Source: Candidatus Solirubrobacter pratensis (GTDB lineage: Bacteria > Actinomycetota > Thermoleophilia > Solirubrobacterales > Solirubrobacteraceae). From it: 64,000 nt of DNA. Below are positions 33,911-43,969 of the stretch, one piece after another. The notes beneath the pieces are model-generated. The model was not told the origin of the DNA. It saw nothing but the letters and a program-made list of their open reading frames with translations, and ran no database searches. The DNA lies in NCBI RefSeq assembly GCF_000425945.1, contig NZ_KE384481.1, forward strand, positions 621,997 through 685,996. The letters run 5' to 3'. The stretch's first letter is position 1; every line of letters begins with the position of its first letter. Position numbers and translations under genes: made by a program.

Positions 33911-34831
33911 ATGGCGGGCGCCGTGCTCGTCACGGGGGCGACGGGCTTCGTCGGCGGGCGCCTCGCCGCGGCGCTCGCGAGGGACGGGCACGAGGTGCGC
34001 TGCCTCGTACGCGACCGATCCCGTGCCCGCGCGCTGGAGGCGGAAGCCTTCGCGCTGCACGAGGGGGACGTGCTGCGCCCGGAGACCCTGCGCGGAGCGG
34101 GCCGCGGCGTCGACGTGGCCTACTACCTGATCCACTCGATGGGCCGCGGCGGCACGGCGAGCTTCGCCGAGCGCGAGCGGGCGGCCGCGACGGCGTTCGC
34201 CCGGATGGCGCGGGCGGAGGGGATCGAGCGCGTCATCTACCTCGGCGGCCTCGGTGACGGTCCTCGCTCCGAGCATCTGCGCAGCCGCCACGAGTCGGCG
34301 CTCATCCTCGCCGAGCACGGGCCGCCCCTGACGTACTTCCGCGCCGGGATGGTGGTGGGCGCGCAGAGCGAGTCCTACCGGACGCTGCGCCACCTCGTGG
34401 AGCGGCTGCCGGCCATGATCGCCCCGAAGTGGCTGCAGAACGCCACACAGCCGATCGCGATCGACGACACGCTGCGCTACCTCGCGCAGGCGCCGCAGGT
34501 CGAGGCGTCCAGCGGCAGGGAGATCCAGATCGGCGGCCCCGACGTGCTCTCCTACGGCGAGATGCTGGACCGCATGGCGGCGGTCCTGGGCCTTCGCCGC
34601 CGTCCCCGGGTGCCGGTCCCGCTGATCACTCCGTGGCTCTCGTCGCTGTGGATCGGGCTCGTCACGCCGGTCGACGCCGACGTGGCGCGGCCGCTGATCG
34701 AGGGCCTCGCCGTGCCCACCGTCGTGACCGACCCGTCGGGCGCCGCCCTCTTCGGCGTAGAGCCGCTCGGCTTCGACGAGGCGCTGCGCCGCGCAGTCGC
34801 CGAGGACGCCGGACGGCGGGCCGCCCCCTGA
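33911..34831 (+). CDS. NAD(P)H-binding protein (YbjT-like)
   Basis: 306 aa, another atypical SDR. N-terminal AGAVLVTGATGFVGGRLAAA, then VRCLVRDRSRARAL, VDVAYYLIHSMGRGG, ERVIYLGGLGDG and LTYFRAGMVVGAQSESY, typical of YbjT/NmrA-like proteins. Start ATG 33911; a GTG at 33872 would add 13 residues. It is divergent from the other NAD(P)-binding gene and its stop lies in a strong terminator hairpin. Confidence 0.87.
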   Translation: MAGAVLVTGATGFVGGRLAAALARDGHEVRCLVRDRSRARALEAEAFALHEGDVLRPETLRGAGRGVDVAYYLIHSMGRGGTASFAERERAAATAFARMARAEGIERVIYLGGLGDGPRSEHLRSRHESALILAEHGPPLTYFRAGMVVGAQSESYRTLRHLVERLPAMIAPKWLQNATQPIAIDDTLRYLAQAPQVEASSGREIQIGGPDVLSYGEMLDRMAAVLGLRRRPRVPVPLITPWLSSLWIGLVTPVDADVARPLIEGLAVPTVVTDPSGAALFGVEPLGFDEALRRAVAEDAGRRAAP

Positions 34832-34845
34832 AGGGCGGCCCGCCG
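34814..34845. terminator. 13-bp perfect hairpin between convergent genes
   Basis: CGGCGGGCCGCCC and GGGCGGCCCGCCG make a perfect 13-bp stem with a six-base loop (CCTGAA) that includes the stop of the NAD(P)H-binding gene. It lies before the convergent large secreted protein, so it can serve both strands. No U-tract, as usual in such high-GC genomes. Confidence 0.75.
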
Positions 34846-34859
34846 CCGAGATCAGCGGG

Positions 34860-37800
34860 CTACGGGTGCTGCGTGGACAGCGTGAACGTGACCGTCGCGC
34901 TGTAGTCCCCGGTGCGCAGCGGGTCGTTCGCGCCGATCGACTGCTTGAAGCCGATCGAGAACGCGTCGGCCGTGGCCGGGCCGGTCCACGCCGTCTTCTC
35001 CGGCGTGATGACGACCGGCTGGGCGAGCGTGAAGGCGCCGTTGGCCAGCTTCGCCGGGGAGGCGGTGAGAGCCGCGTCGCCCGCGGTGGAGGTCACCGAG
35101 GCCGTCGTGGACGCCGTGTACTCCCTCTCGACGCCCGGCGTGAACGCGCCGAACGAGGCGGGGGCGCCGAGCGTGAGCGCCAGCGTCGCCGGCACGTCAC
35201 CGCCGGCCGGGGCGTCCTGGCTGGAGTGCGTGACCTGCGTCTTGATCGTCTTCTCCGTGCCGATCGGGGCCAGCGACGCGTCGCCGGTGTACTCGCGCAT
35301 CGAGTCGTTGGTGACGCGGACCGTGACCTCGCCCGAGTGCAGCGCGGTGACCTTGCGCGTGAGCGGGTCCAGGTACGCGTCCTTGCCGGCGGCCCGAGCC
35401 GCCTCGATGCCGCCGCCGATCGCGAGGTTGTCCGACCCGCTCCAGTGGACCGACATCGGGTAGCGCAGCGGCACGACGCGCGTGCCGTTGGTGACGCCCT
35501 GCGGCTGGACGATCGAGCCGTCGAGCTGCGCGGACTCGCCGACCTCGAGCGCGTCAGGCGCGTTGAGGGTGATCGACTGCGCGAACGCGCGCACGTCGGC
35601 GGTCAGCCACTGCTGTCCGGCGGACGCGTCCTTGTCGACGTGCCAGTCGAGCCAGCCCGTGAAGCCGCCGCGGTCCGGCGTGCCGTACGGGTCCTTGCCC
35701 GAGGAGGGAAGCACGGTGTAGGGGACGCCTTCGATGCGGTGCACGTCGGCGATCTGCGCGTGCGAGCCGACCATCGCGACGCCCTTGTCGGAGTGCGCGC
35801 GGAAGTCGGACAGCATCTTCTCGACCAGCGCGACCTCGGTGCGGTCGCCGAGCTGGCTGGCGTCCGACACGTCCGGGTCGTCCACCGGGTGGTGGGCGAA
35901 GACCATCACGTTCTTGACGGCCGGGTTGGTCTCGGCGTCGTTGAGCGCCGCCTGGAACATCGGCATCTGGGCCCACGACGTGCCGCGCAGCGTCCCGTAG
36001 GAGCTGGCGAGCAGGATGAAGCGCGTGCCGTCGTGGTCGAACGTGCCGTAGGGCTGGCCGAACTCGGCCTGGAACGGCGCCAGGTCGCCCTGACCGGAGG
36101 CCCGGTAGGACTCGTGGTTGCCGGGGACGTAGTAGCACGGCGTCTTGCCGGCGGTCGGGGCCGGCGTGTCGTCGGAGCCGATCGCCGACGTCAGCGGGAT
36201 CAGCCGGCAGCCGCCCTGCTCGAGCGTCTGGCGCGCGAGCGTCATGTCGTCGGCCGCGCCGAGGTCGGTGACGTCGCCGTTGAGGACGATCAGCTCGGGG
36301 TTCGTCTTGCGGATGCGCTCCAGCGCGGCGACCCCGACCTTCGCGAGCGTCGGGTTGGCGGCCGTGAACTGGATGTCCGACAGCGTGCCGAAGGACCAGT
36401 CGTCCTTGCCGTTGGTCGTGCCGTCAGGCGAGAACAGCGCGTCGGGCTCCAGGGCGTCCTGGGGCGGGCTGGGCACCGTCGCGGAGTTGTCCGCGTCGAT
36501 GCTCTTGAACGTCACCACGCCGTCCTTCTGGTTGGCGACGTTGGTCTCGATCGCCTGCGAGGCCGTGATCGTGACCGGGAACGCGACCGTCGTCGGGAAC
36601 GAGAAGACGAGATCGTTGTCGCCGGCCTTGATCGGCGAGCCGAGCGGGCCGCTCGTGACCCCCTTGGCGTCGCGGTAGGAGATGTAGGAGAACTGCAGCG
36701 CCTGCGTCGAGTTGAGCTTCAGATGCACGCGCAGCGGGGAGCCGGGGACCTGGATCTGGAAGCCGGTCTTGGCGCTGATGCCCGAGTTGCGCTCGGCCTT
36801 GTAGGTCAGCGTCAGGTAGCCGTCGGAAGACAGGCCGAGCTTCTGGTTGGCCGAGCTCGTGCCGTTGAGGCTCCAGCGCGAGACCTCGTCGGCGTGGTTG
36901 AACGTGTAGACGTTCGACTGGACGACGCCGATCGTGATCGGGAGCTTCTCCTCCTGGTCTGAGACCTTGACGTCGAGCGTTGTGCCGCCGGCCTGCAGCG
37001 GGGTGAGCTTCAGCGAGCCCGGGGCGGTCTCGTCGATCCTGATCACGGCGTGGTCGTAGTCGAGCGTCATGTCCTGCAGCTCGATCGGGGCGGTGTAGCC
37101 CTGGTCGTCGCGGCCGGTGACCTTCAGCGTCTGCGCCAGGTTCGCCGTCGCGTCAGCGTAGGAGAGCCGGGAGCTCGAGAGCTCCAGCGTGCGCAGCGCG
37201 TGCAGGACGGTGACCTTCGTGTCCTGCTTGACCGCGCCGGAGGTCGCGGTGACCGTGATGCCGTCCTTGGCGTCCGACGGGGCGTGCAGGTCGCCGCCCT
37301 CGGCGGTGCCGGCGCTCGCCGACCACGCGACGTCATCGGCCTTGACCGGCACCTGGTGGTCGTCGAGGCCGCTCGCCATCAGCGTGCGGTGCAGGCCCGG
37401 GAAGACGCGGGCGTCGTCGCCGGACGGGTTGACGACCAGGCTGTCGACCTTGCCGTCGCCCGGGCTGACGAAGAGGCCGATGCCGGTCGGATCGGCGCGC
37501 TCGGTGCCGTCGGAGGGCGTGTTGCGCAGCGTCGCCGAGGTGCCGCCGAGCGGGCGCGCGACAAGCGTCGTCGAGCCGCCGCCGTCGAGGTTGAGGCCGG
37601 TGTCGGCGCCGAGGTCGAGCAGCATCTGCGCGGTCTGGGCCAGCGTGGTGCCGGTGACCTGCGTCTGGCGGCCGTCGGTGATCAGCAGGAACATCGTCTT
37701 GCCGCCGTCCTTGAAGCCGATCGCGGTGCGCGGCGCGACCGATGTGTCGCCCTGCGGCACGGCGACGCCGTTCTGGATCAGCGGCTTGTTGGTGCCGATC

Positions 37801-38612
37801 GCCCACTGCATCTGCTGTGCGGCGGCGTCCTTGAGCCCATAGGTCAGCGTCACCGGGTCGCCGGGCTTGAGCGCCTTGATGGCGGCGGCGCCCGCGTCGC
37901 GGCCGACGAGGTAGAACGCGCCGTCGGGGATCGCGCCGGAGCCGGCGGTGTTGTTGACCTGGACGACCTTGCCGTCCTGGACGAGCACCTCGGCGACGTT
38001 GGCGACGCCGGCGACGCTGCGGCCGCGGGTCTGGCTGCCCCACGCCGACGTGTAGGCGATGATGCTGCCGGCGGGGACCCCGCCGGAGCTGGCGGCGTTG
38101 AGCGTCACGACCGGCGTGTCGGTGCCGTTGAGGTTGGCGGTCGCCTGCAGCGTCATGTCGACGAGCCGTCCGAGGCCGTCCTTGCCGACGCCGACGTGTG
38201 CCCAGCCGCCGAAGTCGGCGCTCTTGATCAGCGAGCCGTTCTGGATCTCGCCGCCCAGCGACGCCTGCGTGCTGTCGATGTCGAAGAAGTCGCCGTTGAC
38301 GCCGGCCGCCGCGCCCGCGCGGCCGGCCATCGACGTCAGCGCCTCGCCCTGCGCCACGTGCGGGGCGGTGAGGAGGTCCGACTTGATCGCCGAGTTGGAC
38401 AGATCGACGGTCAGGACCTGCTCGTCGTACCAGCCGGACGAGTCGAGGAACTTCTGATGGTGCAGCGAGATGCCTGGGCCGACGGCTTCCGTGGCGTCGA
38501 TCAGCGAGAGCTGATCGGCGGCCGCATGCGCTGCGGGCGCGGCGATGAGCGCCGCCGCGAGGGCGGCGACGGTCGCGCGCAGCCAGCGCGAACGGGGTAC
38601 TGCTTCGAGCAT
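34860..38612 (-). CDS. secreted phosphodiester glycosidase/metallophosphoesterase chimera
   Basis: 1250 aa with a signal peptide (ATVAALAAALIAAPAAHAA). Residues about 60-400 are a NAGPA (DUF2233-like) phosphodiester glycosidase domain: AGAAAGVNGDFFDIDST, LLITDGRQTQVTG, and LDLGADTGLNLDGGGSTTLV. Two beta domains follow (about 400-740). Residues about 760-1010 are a calcineurin-type phosphoesterase with the first-Asp SDIQF, LNGDVTDLG, YYVPGNHESYR, VFAHHPVDDPD and VGSHAQIADVHR. The C-terminal 110 residues match the module of the TIGR03118 protein (21380-22792). The ATG has AAGGAG before it. Likely acts on phosphorylated envelope sugars. Confidence 0.9.
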   Translation of the reverse strand: MLEAVPRSRWLRATVAALAAALIAAPAAHAAADQLSLIDATEAVGPGISLHHQKFLDSSGWYDEQVLTVDLSNSAIKSDLLTAPHVAQGEALTSMAGRAGAAAGVNGDFFDIDSTQASLGGEIQNGSLIKSADFGGWAHVGVGKDGLGRLVDMTLQATANLNGTDTPVVTLNAASSGGVPAGSIIAYTSAWGSQTRGRSVAGVANVAEVLVQDGKVVQVNNTAGSGAIPDGAFYLVGRDAGAAAIKALKPGDPVTLTYGLKDAAAQQMQWAIGTNKPLIQNGVAVPQGDTSVAPRTAIGFKDGGKTMFLLITDGRQTQVTGTTLAQTAQMLLDLGADTGLNLDGGGSTTLVARPLGGTSATLRNTPSDGTERADPTGIGLFVSPGDGKVDSLVVNPSGDDARVFPGLHRTLMASGLDDHQVPVKADDVAWSASAGTAEGGDLHAPSDAKDGITVTATSGAVKQDTKVTVLHALRTLELSSSRLSYADATANLAQTLKVTGRDDQGYTAPIELQDMTLDYDHAVIRIDETAPGSLKLTPLQAGGTTLDVKVSDQEEKLPITIGVVQSNVYTFNHADEVSRWSLNGTSSANQKLGLSSDGYLTLTYKAERNSGISAKTGFQIQVPGSPLRVHLKLNSTQALQFSYISYRDAKGVTSGPLGSPIKAGDNDLVFSFPTTVAFPVTITASQAIETNVANQKDGVVTFKSIDADNSATVPSPPQDALEPDALFSPDGTTNGKDDWSFGTLSDIQFTAANPTLAKVGVAALERIRKTNPELIVLNGDVTDLGAADDMTLARQTLEQGGCRLIPLTSAIGSDDTPAPTAGKTPCYYVPGNHESYRASGQGDLAPFQAEFGQPYGTFDHDGTRFILLASSYGTLRGTSWAQMPMFQAALNDAETNPAVKNVMVFAHHPVDDPDVSDASQLGDRTEVALVEKMLSDFRAHSDKGVAMVGSHAQIADVHRIEGVPYTVLPSSGKDPYGTPDRGGFTGWLDWHVDKDASAGQQWLTADVRAFAQSITLNAPDALEVGESAQLDGSIVQPQGVTNGTRVVPLRYPMSVHWSGSDNLAIGGGIEAARAAGKDAYLDPLTRKVTALHSGEVTVRVTNDSMREYTGDASLAPIGTEKTIKTQVTHSSQDAPAGGDVPATLALTLGAPASFGAFTPGVEREYTASTTASVTSTAGDAALTASPAKLANGAFTLAQPVVITPEKTAWTGPATADAFSIGFKQSIGANDPLRTGDYSATVTFTLSTQHP

Positions 38613-38710
38613 CCGGGCTCCTTAGGAGAAGAGACGACCTATGGGGAGAGCCCCGCGATCCAATCGGACGCGTTGCCGCTCTCCGTGACCGGCTCGTGAC
38701 GCTGCGGTTA

Positions 38711-39757
38711 TCAGTCGGTGAAGGGTGAGAGCACGACGTCCGCGCCCGCGCAGGTGGCCAGCGCGCGCGGCAGATCCTCGTCCCCGACGCCGGCCAGTCG
38801 CGGGTGCTCGCGGTCGACCTCGATCGTGCCGGGGTCGCCGATCCCCAGGCTCGCCGCGCCCGCCTGCGCGACCGCCGCCCAGAGATCGCCGTGGTGGGCG
38901 AGCAGGGCGTGGCGGGTGCGGCGCTCGCGGCGCGCGAGCGTCTCCAGCTCGCGGACCTCCTCGAACGGGTCGAGCACGAGGTTCTCGTCGGTGCCGATCG
39001 CGAGCGGGACGCCGGCGTCGCGATAGGCGAGCGCGGGCGGGAAGCCATCGCCGAGGTTGCCCTCGGTGGTCGGGCAGGAGACGACGGTCGTGCCCGTCTC
39101 GGCGAGCAATGCGATATCGCGCACGCTCACGTGGATCCCGTGGACGACGCTCGCGCGCGGGCCGAGGAAGCCCGTGCGGTGCAGCAGCTCGATCGGCGAG
39201 CAGCCGTGCTCGGCCTGGCATTCCTCGAGCTCGCGCGGCTGCTCGGAGGCGTGGACGTGGCGGACGATGCCCTTCGCCTCGCTGTACTCGGCGATCTCGC
39301 GCAGCCAGCTCTCGGGCACCGCGCGGGCGCTGTGCGCCGCGACGCCGTGCGGCTCCGGCAGCGCGTCGACGCGGGCGAGGAACGTGTCGACGTCGGCGTC
39401 GCGGAAGCGCGGGCGGCCGCCGCGCGCGTAGGCCGCCGGCAGCAGGACGATCCGCAGGCCCGCGTCCCGCGCCGCGCGCGCGACCGCGAGCGCCATCGCG
39501 TTCGGCTCGTCGTACGGGGTCCCGTCGGGGTTGTGGTGGACGTAGTGGAACTCCCCCACCGTGCCGTAGCCGGCGGCGCGCATCGCGGCGTAGTTGCGCA
39601 GCGCGACCTCGTACATGCCGTCCGGGTCGAGCGCGTCGGCGAGCGCGTACATCGCGCCGCGCCAGCCCCAGAAGTCGTCGTCGGAGCGCTCGCCGACCCC
39701 GCGCAGATCGCGCTGGAACGCATGCGAGTGCGCGGAGACCATGGCGGCGATCCTCAC
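38711..39757 (-). CDS. hutF: formimidoylglutamate deiminase
   Basis: Amidohydrolase that turns N-formimino-L-glutamate into N-formyl-L-glutamate in histidine breakdown. 348 aa, shorter than the usual roughly 450. It begins almost at the metal motif (SAHSHAFQRDLRG) and lacks the roughly 60-residue N-terminal beta piece of HutF. Other motifs: GEFHYVHHNPDG, ASEQPRELEECQAEHGCSPI, HGIHVSVRDIALLAETGTTV and LAIGTDENLVLDPFEE. The GTG overlaps the hutI stop (GTGA). The gene is in the hut operon. Confidence 0.88.
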   Translation of the reverse strand: MRIAAMVSAHSHAFQRDLRGVGERSDDDFWGWRGAMYALADALDPDGMYEVALRNYAAMRAAGYGTVGEFHYVHHNPDGTPYDEPNAMALAVARAARDAGLRIVLLPAAYARGGRPRFRDADVDTFLARVDALPEPHGVAAHSARAVPESWLREIAEYSEAKGIVRHVHASEQPRELEECQAEHGCSPIELLHRTGFLGPRASVVHGIHVSVRDIALLAETGTTVVSCPTTEGNLGDGFPPALAYRDAGVPLAIGTDENLVLDPFEEVRELETLARRERRTRHALLAHHGDLWAAVAQAGAASLGIGDPGTIEVDREHPRLAGVGDEDLPRALATCAGADVVLSPFTD

Positions 39758-40928
39758 GGGCGTCGCCACGCGACCTCCCCGTCGCGGATGACCGTCTTCA
39801 CGGGGTCGTGCCCGAAGCGGTACGGGATGTGCTCGACCGGGCCGTCGAGCACGACGAGGTCCGCGCGCTTGCCGACCTCGAGCGAGCCGCGATCGGGCAG
39901 GTCCAGCACCCAGGCGGCGTTGATCGTCGCCGCCGCGAGCGCCTCGCGGACGCTCCAGCCGTAGCGGCGCACGGCGAGGCCGACGATCACCGGCATCGAC
40001 GCGACCGGGCTCGTGCCGGGGTTGCAGTCGGTCGCGAGCACGCAGATGGCGCCGGCGTCGGCGAGCGCGCGGGCGGGCGGCGTGTGCTCCGCGCCGAGGA
40101 ACTCGGCGCCCGGGAGCAGGACCGCGGCGCACTCGGCGCGCGCGAGCGGCTCGAGGTCGTCCGGGTGCAGGCACGCGAGGTGGTCGACCGAGCGCGCGCC
40201 GGCGGCGAGCGCGACCGGCACGGAGCGGTTCGCGTTGAACTGCTCGACGTGCGCCCGCAGCGCGACGCCCTCGCGCCGGGCGATCTCCCCCAGCCGCGCG
40301 AGGTCCTCGTTGCGGAACGCGACCGACTCGACGTAGATGTCGAGCGCGTCGACGTCCGCCTGCGCGGCGAGCGCATCGACCACGTCCATCCAGGCGCCCG
40401 GGTCGTAGCCCTGCGGGACGCTGTGCGCGAACAGGCCGGTGAGGCGGTCGAGCTGGAGCTCCCGGCCGAGTCGCGCCAGGCGCAGCTCCCCTTCGGCCGA
40501 GAGCCCGTAGCCCGTCTTGCCCTCCAAGGTCGTGGTGCCGAGGCGCAGCATCTCCTCCCGGATCGCCCGCGCCTGTGCGAGGACCTGCTCGTCGCCTGCC
40601 TCCGCCAGCGCCCGCGCCGAGGCCGCGATGCCGCCGCCCGAGCGCGCGATCTCCTCGTATGGGACGCCGGTCACCTTCATCTCGTATTCGCTCGCGCGCC
40701 AGCCGGCGAACGGGAGGTGCGTGTGGCAGTCGACGAAGCCGGGGATGACCGCGGCGCCCGCGGCGTCGATGATCACGTCCGCGCCGGGATCGTCCTCGAA
40801 CGCGGCGATGACGCCATCGCGGACGGTGACCGATCCCGGATCGAGCGTGAGCGCCGCGTCGCGCAGGTACGGCGCGCCGTCCTCGGCCGGGCGCAGGAGC
40901 TGACCCGCGTTGCGGATCGAGATGGAGG

Positions 40929-40932
<4 letters not shown>
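39754..40932 (-). CDS. hutI: imidazolonepropionase
   Basis: Amidohydrolase (392 aa) that opens imidazolone-propionate to N-formimino-glutamate. Metal motif GFVDCHTHLPFAGWRASEYE, then SGGGIAASARAL, LEGKTGYGLS, RAHVEQFNANRS, VDHLACLHPDD and ATDCNPGTSPV, all typical of HutI. The ATG overlaps the hutU stop (ATGA) and its own stop overlaps the hutF start, so the three are translationally coupled. Confidence 0.95.
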
Positions 40933-42539
<1,607 letters not shown>

Positions 42540-42618
42540 TGCCCGCTCCCTTTCGTCGCGCCGCGGGAGCGAGCCCCCGGGCGAGTTCCCGCCGAAGCAT
42601 GCGAGCGCACAGCGCGAG

Positions 42619-43275
42619 TCATGCGGCCCCCAGTTCTCGTGACAGCTCGTTCGCGTGCTGGACGACGGCGCGGCCGTGCGCCGCCGCGTCCTCGCCCGAA
42701 GTCCTGTAGGTCGGCGCGGTGATGCTCAGCGCGCCGGCGATCGCCTCGGAATGGTCGCGGAACGGCGCGGCGATCGCCGTCACGTCCGGCTCCACCGCCG
42801 CGCTGACCACCGCGAAGCCCTCCGCGCCGACGTCGCCGCGCAGCGCCGCGCCGATCGCCGTCCCGCGCAACGGGATCGAGCGCCCGACCCAGCTCTCGGC
42901 CCGCACCGTCCGCGGGCTCGCCGACTGGCGCAGGTACACGACCCCCTGCCGGTCCGCCCGCACGCCGAGGCTGGCAGTCTCGCCGGTCGCCTCGCTGAGC
43001 GCCGTCAGGTGCGGCCCGGCGAGCTCGTACGCGGGCTCCGCGCGCAGCGTCGCGGCGGCGATCCGCACCAGTTGCGGCCCGGAGCGGAAGCGCCCGTCGT
43101 CGCCCCGGCGCACGAAACCGTGCCGCTGCAGCGCGCCCAGCAGGCGCGAGGCCGTGCTCGGCGCCAGCTCGGCCCCGCGGGCCAGCTCGGTCAGCGTCGA
43201 CGGCTGCCCGACGGCCGCGGCGAGCAGGCCGAGGGCGCGGTCGACGGCGCGCGTGGGGGCGAGCGACTCTGCCAT
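42619..43275 (-). CDS. IclR family regulator of the hut genes
   Basis: 218 aa. N-terminal winged helix: RAVDRALGLLAAAVGQPSTL, TELARGAELAPSTASRLLGA, LQRHGFVRRG. The C-terminal IclR effector domain has GETASLGVRADRQGVVYLRQ and IPLRGTAIGAALRG. It is the first gene of the hut run, 79 bases before hutU, so it probably senses a histidine-pathway intermediate such as urocanate and represses or activates hut. TACGCT lies eight bases before the ATG, next to a palindrome that suits autoregulation. Confidence 0.9.
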   Translation of the reverse strand: MAESLAPTRAVDRALGLLAAAVGQPSTLTELARGAELAPSTASRLLGALQRHGFVRRGDDGRFRSGPQLVRIAAATLRAEPAYELAGPHLTALSEATGETASLGVRADRQGVVYLRQSASPRTVRAESWVGRSIPLRGTAIGAALRGDVGAEGFAVVSAAVEPDVTAIAAPFRDHSEAIAGALSITAPTYRTSGEDAAAHGRAVVQHANELSRELGAA

Positions 43276-43283
43276 TGGACGGA

Positions 43284-43304
43284 AGCGTATCCCATCACAT
43301 GGGA
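43284..43304 (-). promoter_or_regulatory. iclR promoter with a palindromic operator
   Basis: TCCCAT-CAC-ATGGGA (43290-43304) is a perfect 6-bp inverted repeat; directly beside it, on the minus strand, TACGCT (43289-43284) is a -10-like box eight bases before the IclR ATG. An IclR dimer bound here would cover the promoter. It would also lie 12 bases before the small ORF on the other strand, so it could control both directions. Confidence 0.6.
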
Positions 43305-43315
43305 GTCGCTTGACC

Positions 43316-43414
43316 GTGCCGCACGAGCGCCGTCGCCCGCTCGCCTGGTTCGCGCGGGCGGTGATCGCGATCATCGTCGTCATGGCCGCCGCCCTCGCCG
43401 TGACGCTCGGGTGA
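43316..43414 (+). CDS. small one-helix membrane protein
   Basis: 32 aa from GTG 43316 (TTG 43310 would give 34): VPHERRRPLAWFARAVIAII then VVMAAALAVTLG. Basic N-terminus and one membrane helix, so probably N-in. GGGAG lies ten bases before the GTG. It ends three bases before the mug gene and is probably co-transcribed. It has no known family; coding is supported by the clean hydrophobic helix after positive charges. Confidence 0.5.
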   Translation: MPHERRRPLAWFARAVIAIIVVMAAALAVTLG

Positions 43415-43417
43415 GAC

Positions 43418-43969
43418 GTGGGACTCGGAGCGATCCTCGCCCCCGGACTGCGCGTCCTCTTCGTCGGGATCAACCCGTCCCTGCGCTCAGCGGAGGTCGG
43501 CCACCACTTCGCGCGCCCCGGCAACCGCTTCTGGGCCGCGGTGCACGACGCCGGCTTCACGCCGCGGCGGCTGCGGCCGGACGAGGACGGCGAGCTGCCG
43601 GCCTACGGGGTCGGCATCACGAACTTCGTCTCCCGCCCCACCCGCGACGCGGCGCAACTCGGCGCCGCCGAGCTGCGCGCGGGCGCGGCCGAGCTGGAGC
43701 GGGTGGTCGCCCGCTGGGAGCCCCGGCTGGTGGCGATCGTCGGCCTCGTCGCCTACCGCACCGCCTTCGCGCGCCCTCGCGCCGTCATGGGGCTGCAGAA
43801 CGAGGCGATCGGCGGGCGCCCCGTCTGGGTGCTGCCGAACCCGAGCGGGCTCAACGCCCACTACAAGCCGGTGGACTTCGCGCGCCTCTACGCCGAGGCG
43901 CGCGCGTATGCCGACTCGCTCAGCGACGCGAGCACGTCGGCGTCCGGCGAGCCGGGCGGGGCGGTATAG
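43418..43969 (+). CDS. mug: G/U mismatch-specific uracil-DNA glycosylase
   Basis: 183 aa. Motif 1 is VLFVGINPSLRSAEVGHHFA with the catalytic Asn of the GINP loop (family: GINPG). RPGNRFWAAVHDAGF follows, and motif 2 is WVLPNPSGLNAHY. This is the Mug/TDG family (UDG family 2) that removes uracil or thymine from G mispairs. Start GTG 43418. It overlaps the MmyB-type regulator by 82 bases tail to tail. Confidence 0.93.
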   Translation: MGLGAILAPGLRVLFVGINPSLRSAEVGHHFARPGNRFWAAVHDAGFTPRRLRPDEDGELPAYGVGITNFVSRPTRDAAQLGAAELRAGAAELERVVARWEPRLVAIVGLVAYRTAFARPRAVMGLQNEAIGGRPVWVLPNPSGLNAHYKPVDFARLYAEARAYADSLSDASTSASGEPGGAV

